From assembly GCF_050947335.1 (NCBI RefSeq), contig NW_027473363.1:312501-376500 (forward strand): a stretch of DNA of 64,000 nucleotides. The letters are read 5' to 3'. How positions within the stretch are numbered: the stretch's first letter is position 1; each line of letters begins with the position of its first letter. The translations under genes were made by a program, and so were the position numbers. Shown here one piece after another: positions 63,476 through 64,000 of the stretch. This DNA comes from Megachile rotundata. Lineage: Eukaryota > Arthropoda > Insecta > Hymenoptera > Megachilidae. The notes under the pieces are model-generated. The model did no database searches. It was not told the origin of the DNA and saw only the letters and a program-made list of their open reading frames with translations.

Positions 63476-63770
63476 ACACGATCACACGATCACACGATCA
63501 CACGATCACACGATCACACGATCACAATCACGCAGTCACACAATAACTGTCACACAATCACGGTCACATAATCACGGTCACATAATCACGGTCACATAAT
63601 CACGGTCACACAATCACGGTCACACAATCACGGTCACACAATCACGGTCACACAATCACGATCACACAATCACGATGACACAATCACGGTCATACAATTA
63701 CACAGTCACACAATCACACGGTCACACAATCACACAGTCACACAATCACACGATCACACGATCACACGAT
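63476..63770 (+). repeat. Marker cassette C17 (S2-like, 42 bp deletion)
   Basis: Six ACACGATC units starting 348 bp after those of C16. It has seven GGTC 14-mers before the GATC units, with CATAATC three times instead of two. After GATGAC (ATG at 63675) it passes at once to GGTCATACAATTAC, so three 14-mers (42 bp) present in other cassettes are missing. Confidence 0.85.
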
Positions 63771-64000
63771 CACACAATCACACAAGCACACAATCACTCA
63801 ATCACACAATCACATACTCACACAATCACACAATCACCCAACCACACAATCACACAATCCCACAGTCGCACAATCACACAATCACACAATCACACAATCA
63901 CACAATCACACAATCACACAATCACACAAGCACACAATCACTCAATCACACAATCACATACTCACACAATCACACAATCACCCAACCACACAATCACACA
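63771..64000 (+). repeat. Start of body B17, cut by window end
   Basis: S head with AGCAC at 63785 and again at 63929, 144 bp apart, the S2 tandem duplication also seen after C2. CATACTC occurs near 63,811 and 63,957. The second copy is cut off by the end of the window. Confidence 0.85.

Larger units (their letters stand above)
1..64000 (+). repeat. Satellite array, 8 bp / 14 bp monomers
   Basis: The window is continuous tandem repeat of ACACAATC (complement GATTGTGT), with interspersed ACAATC hexamers that give a 14 bp period. Variants are mostly single substitutions: ACACGATC, ACGGTC, ACGCAATC, ACAGTC, CTCAATC, AGAATC, AAGCAC and CAAACAATC. Every copy has the same orientation; I saw no inverted segment and no non-repeat DNA at either edge, so the array is longer than the window. 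The + strand is almost free of G outside the cassettes. No transposon ends, poly-A tails or target-site duplications were seen. Species and chromosomal position cannot be read from the sequence; a eukaryotic heterochromatic satellite is the likeliest reading. Confidence 0.97.

Noticed and set aside
51..63523. CRISPR array (regular repeats with spacers)
   Set aside because: There are no unique spacers; the material between repeats is the same repeat. Periods are 8 and 14 bp, far below CRISPR repeat-spacer length, and no cas-like gene is present.
238..63546. Many + strand open reading frames starting MTQS, of 68 to 1161 codons, as protein genes
   Set aside because: The monomer has no stop in any + frame. 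Starts come from AATCAC to AATGAC or CGATGAC variants and stops from ATAATC or CAATAAC variants, all at recurring landmarks. Frames of related copies end at different places after unit-size indels, there is no non-repeat domain, and no promoter, splice or polyadenylation signal was seen.
1..64000. Telomeric repeat tract
   Set aside because: The complement GATTGTGT has no GG or GGG run like known G-rich telomere repeats, the array exceeds typical telomere length, and multi-kb higher-order structure is not a telomerase product. A subtelomeric location remains possible.
1..64000. G-quadruplex, triplex or strong Z-DNA potential
   Set aside because: Neither strand has the G-runs needed for quadruplexes, the monomer is not homopurine, and alternation of CA is interrupted every eight bases by AATC, so runs are too short for a confident Z-DNA call.
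1..64000. tRNA, rRNA or other structured RNA genes, and transposon insertions
   Set aside because: Reading through the window I found no segment departing from the 8/6 bp repeat for more than a few bases, so there is no room for such features. The lack of G on the + strand also rules out most stem pairing within one transcript.

Overview
The whole 64 kb window is one satellite DNA array; I found no gene, RNA gene, transposon or unique-sequence island in it. The basic monomer, read on the + strand, is the octamer ACACAATC (no G, four A, three C, one T). It is mixed with a hexamer, ACAATC, so many stretches have a 14 bp period (ACACAATC plus ACRRTC, where RR is AA, GA or GG). All repeats point the same way. 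The array runs off both ends of the window. Such a long, G-poor short-unit satellite with higher-order structure suggests a heterochromatic or subtelomeric/pericentromeric block of a eukaryotic nuclear genome. The sequence does not allow a species call.

Layout: 17 copies (15 recognisably full or near-full, 2 partial) of a G-richer marker cassette, here called C1-C17, punctuate the array. A cassette reads, in order: a run of 5-10 ACACGATC octamers, a short spacer with TAACTGTC, five to seven ACGGTC-type 14-mers, one or two ACGATC-type 14-mers ending in GATGAC, then GGTC 14-mers leading to a CATACAATTAC tag. Between cassettes lie bodies of about 1.1 to 12 kb, built of plain octamers, 14 bp runs and recurring point-variant landmarks (AATCTT, GATACAAC, CCAACC, AAATATC, CCATCAG, ATAATC, CAATAAC). 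Cassette-to-cassette spacing is very uneven: 6492, 2814, 3566, 3390, 3826, 7013, 12470, 2557, 1746, 3341, 7164, then 6624 (spanning two partial copies), 2072 and about 362 bp.

Two higher-order subfamilies can be told apart by linked variants. Type S (C1-C6, C8, C10, C16, C17) usually has CCATCAG upstream, and most copies have CATACTC and CCCACAGTCGC downstream. Type L (C7, C11-C15, with C9 partly so) has AAATATC upstream and CACTGTC downstream. The first 20 kb is pure S; from 27 kb on the two types alternate and recombine. Long blocks are duplicated with only unit-size indels: for example about 7.44-11.83 kb matches 14.40-18.82 kb, and 55.77-58.27 kb matches 58.28-60.96 kb in a shuffled order.

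Many + strand stretches are open for hundreds of codons (up to 1161) and encode TQSHNHTI-like peptides. This follows from the monomer: 8 and 14 are not multiples of 3, no frame of the monomer contains a stop, and starts and stops come from the same recurring point variants. I therefore annotate no coding sequence.
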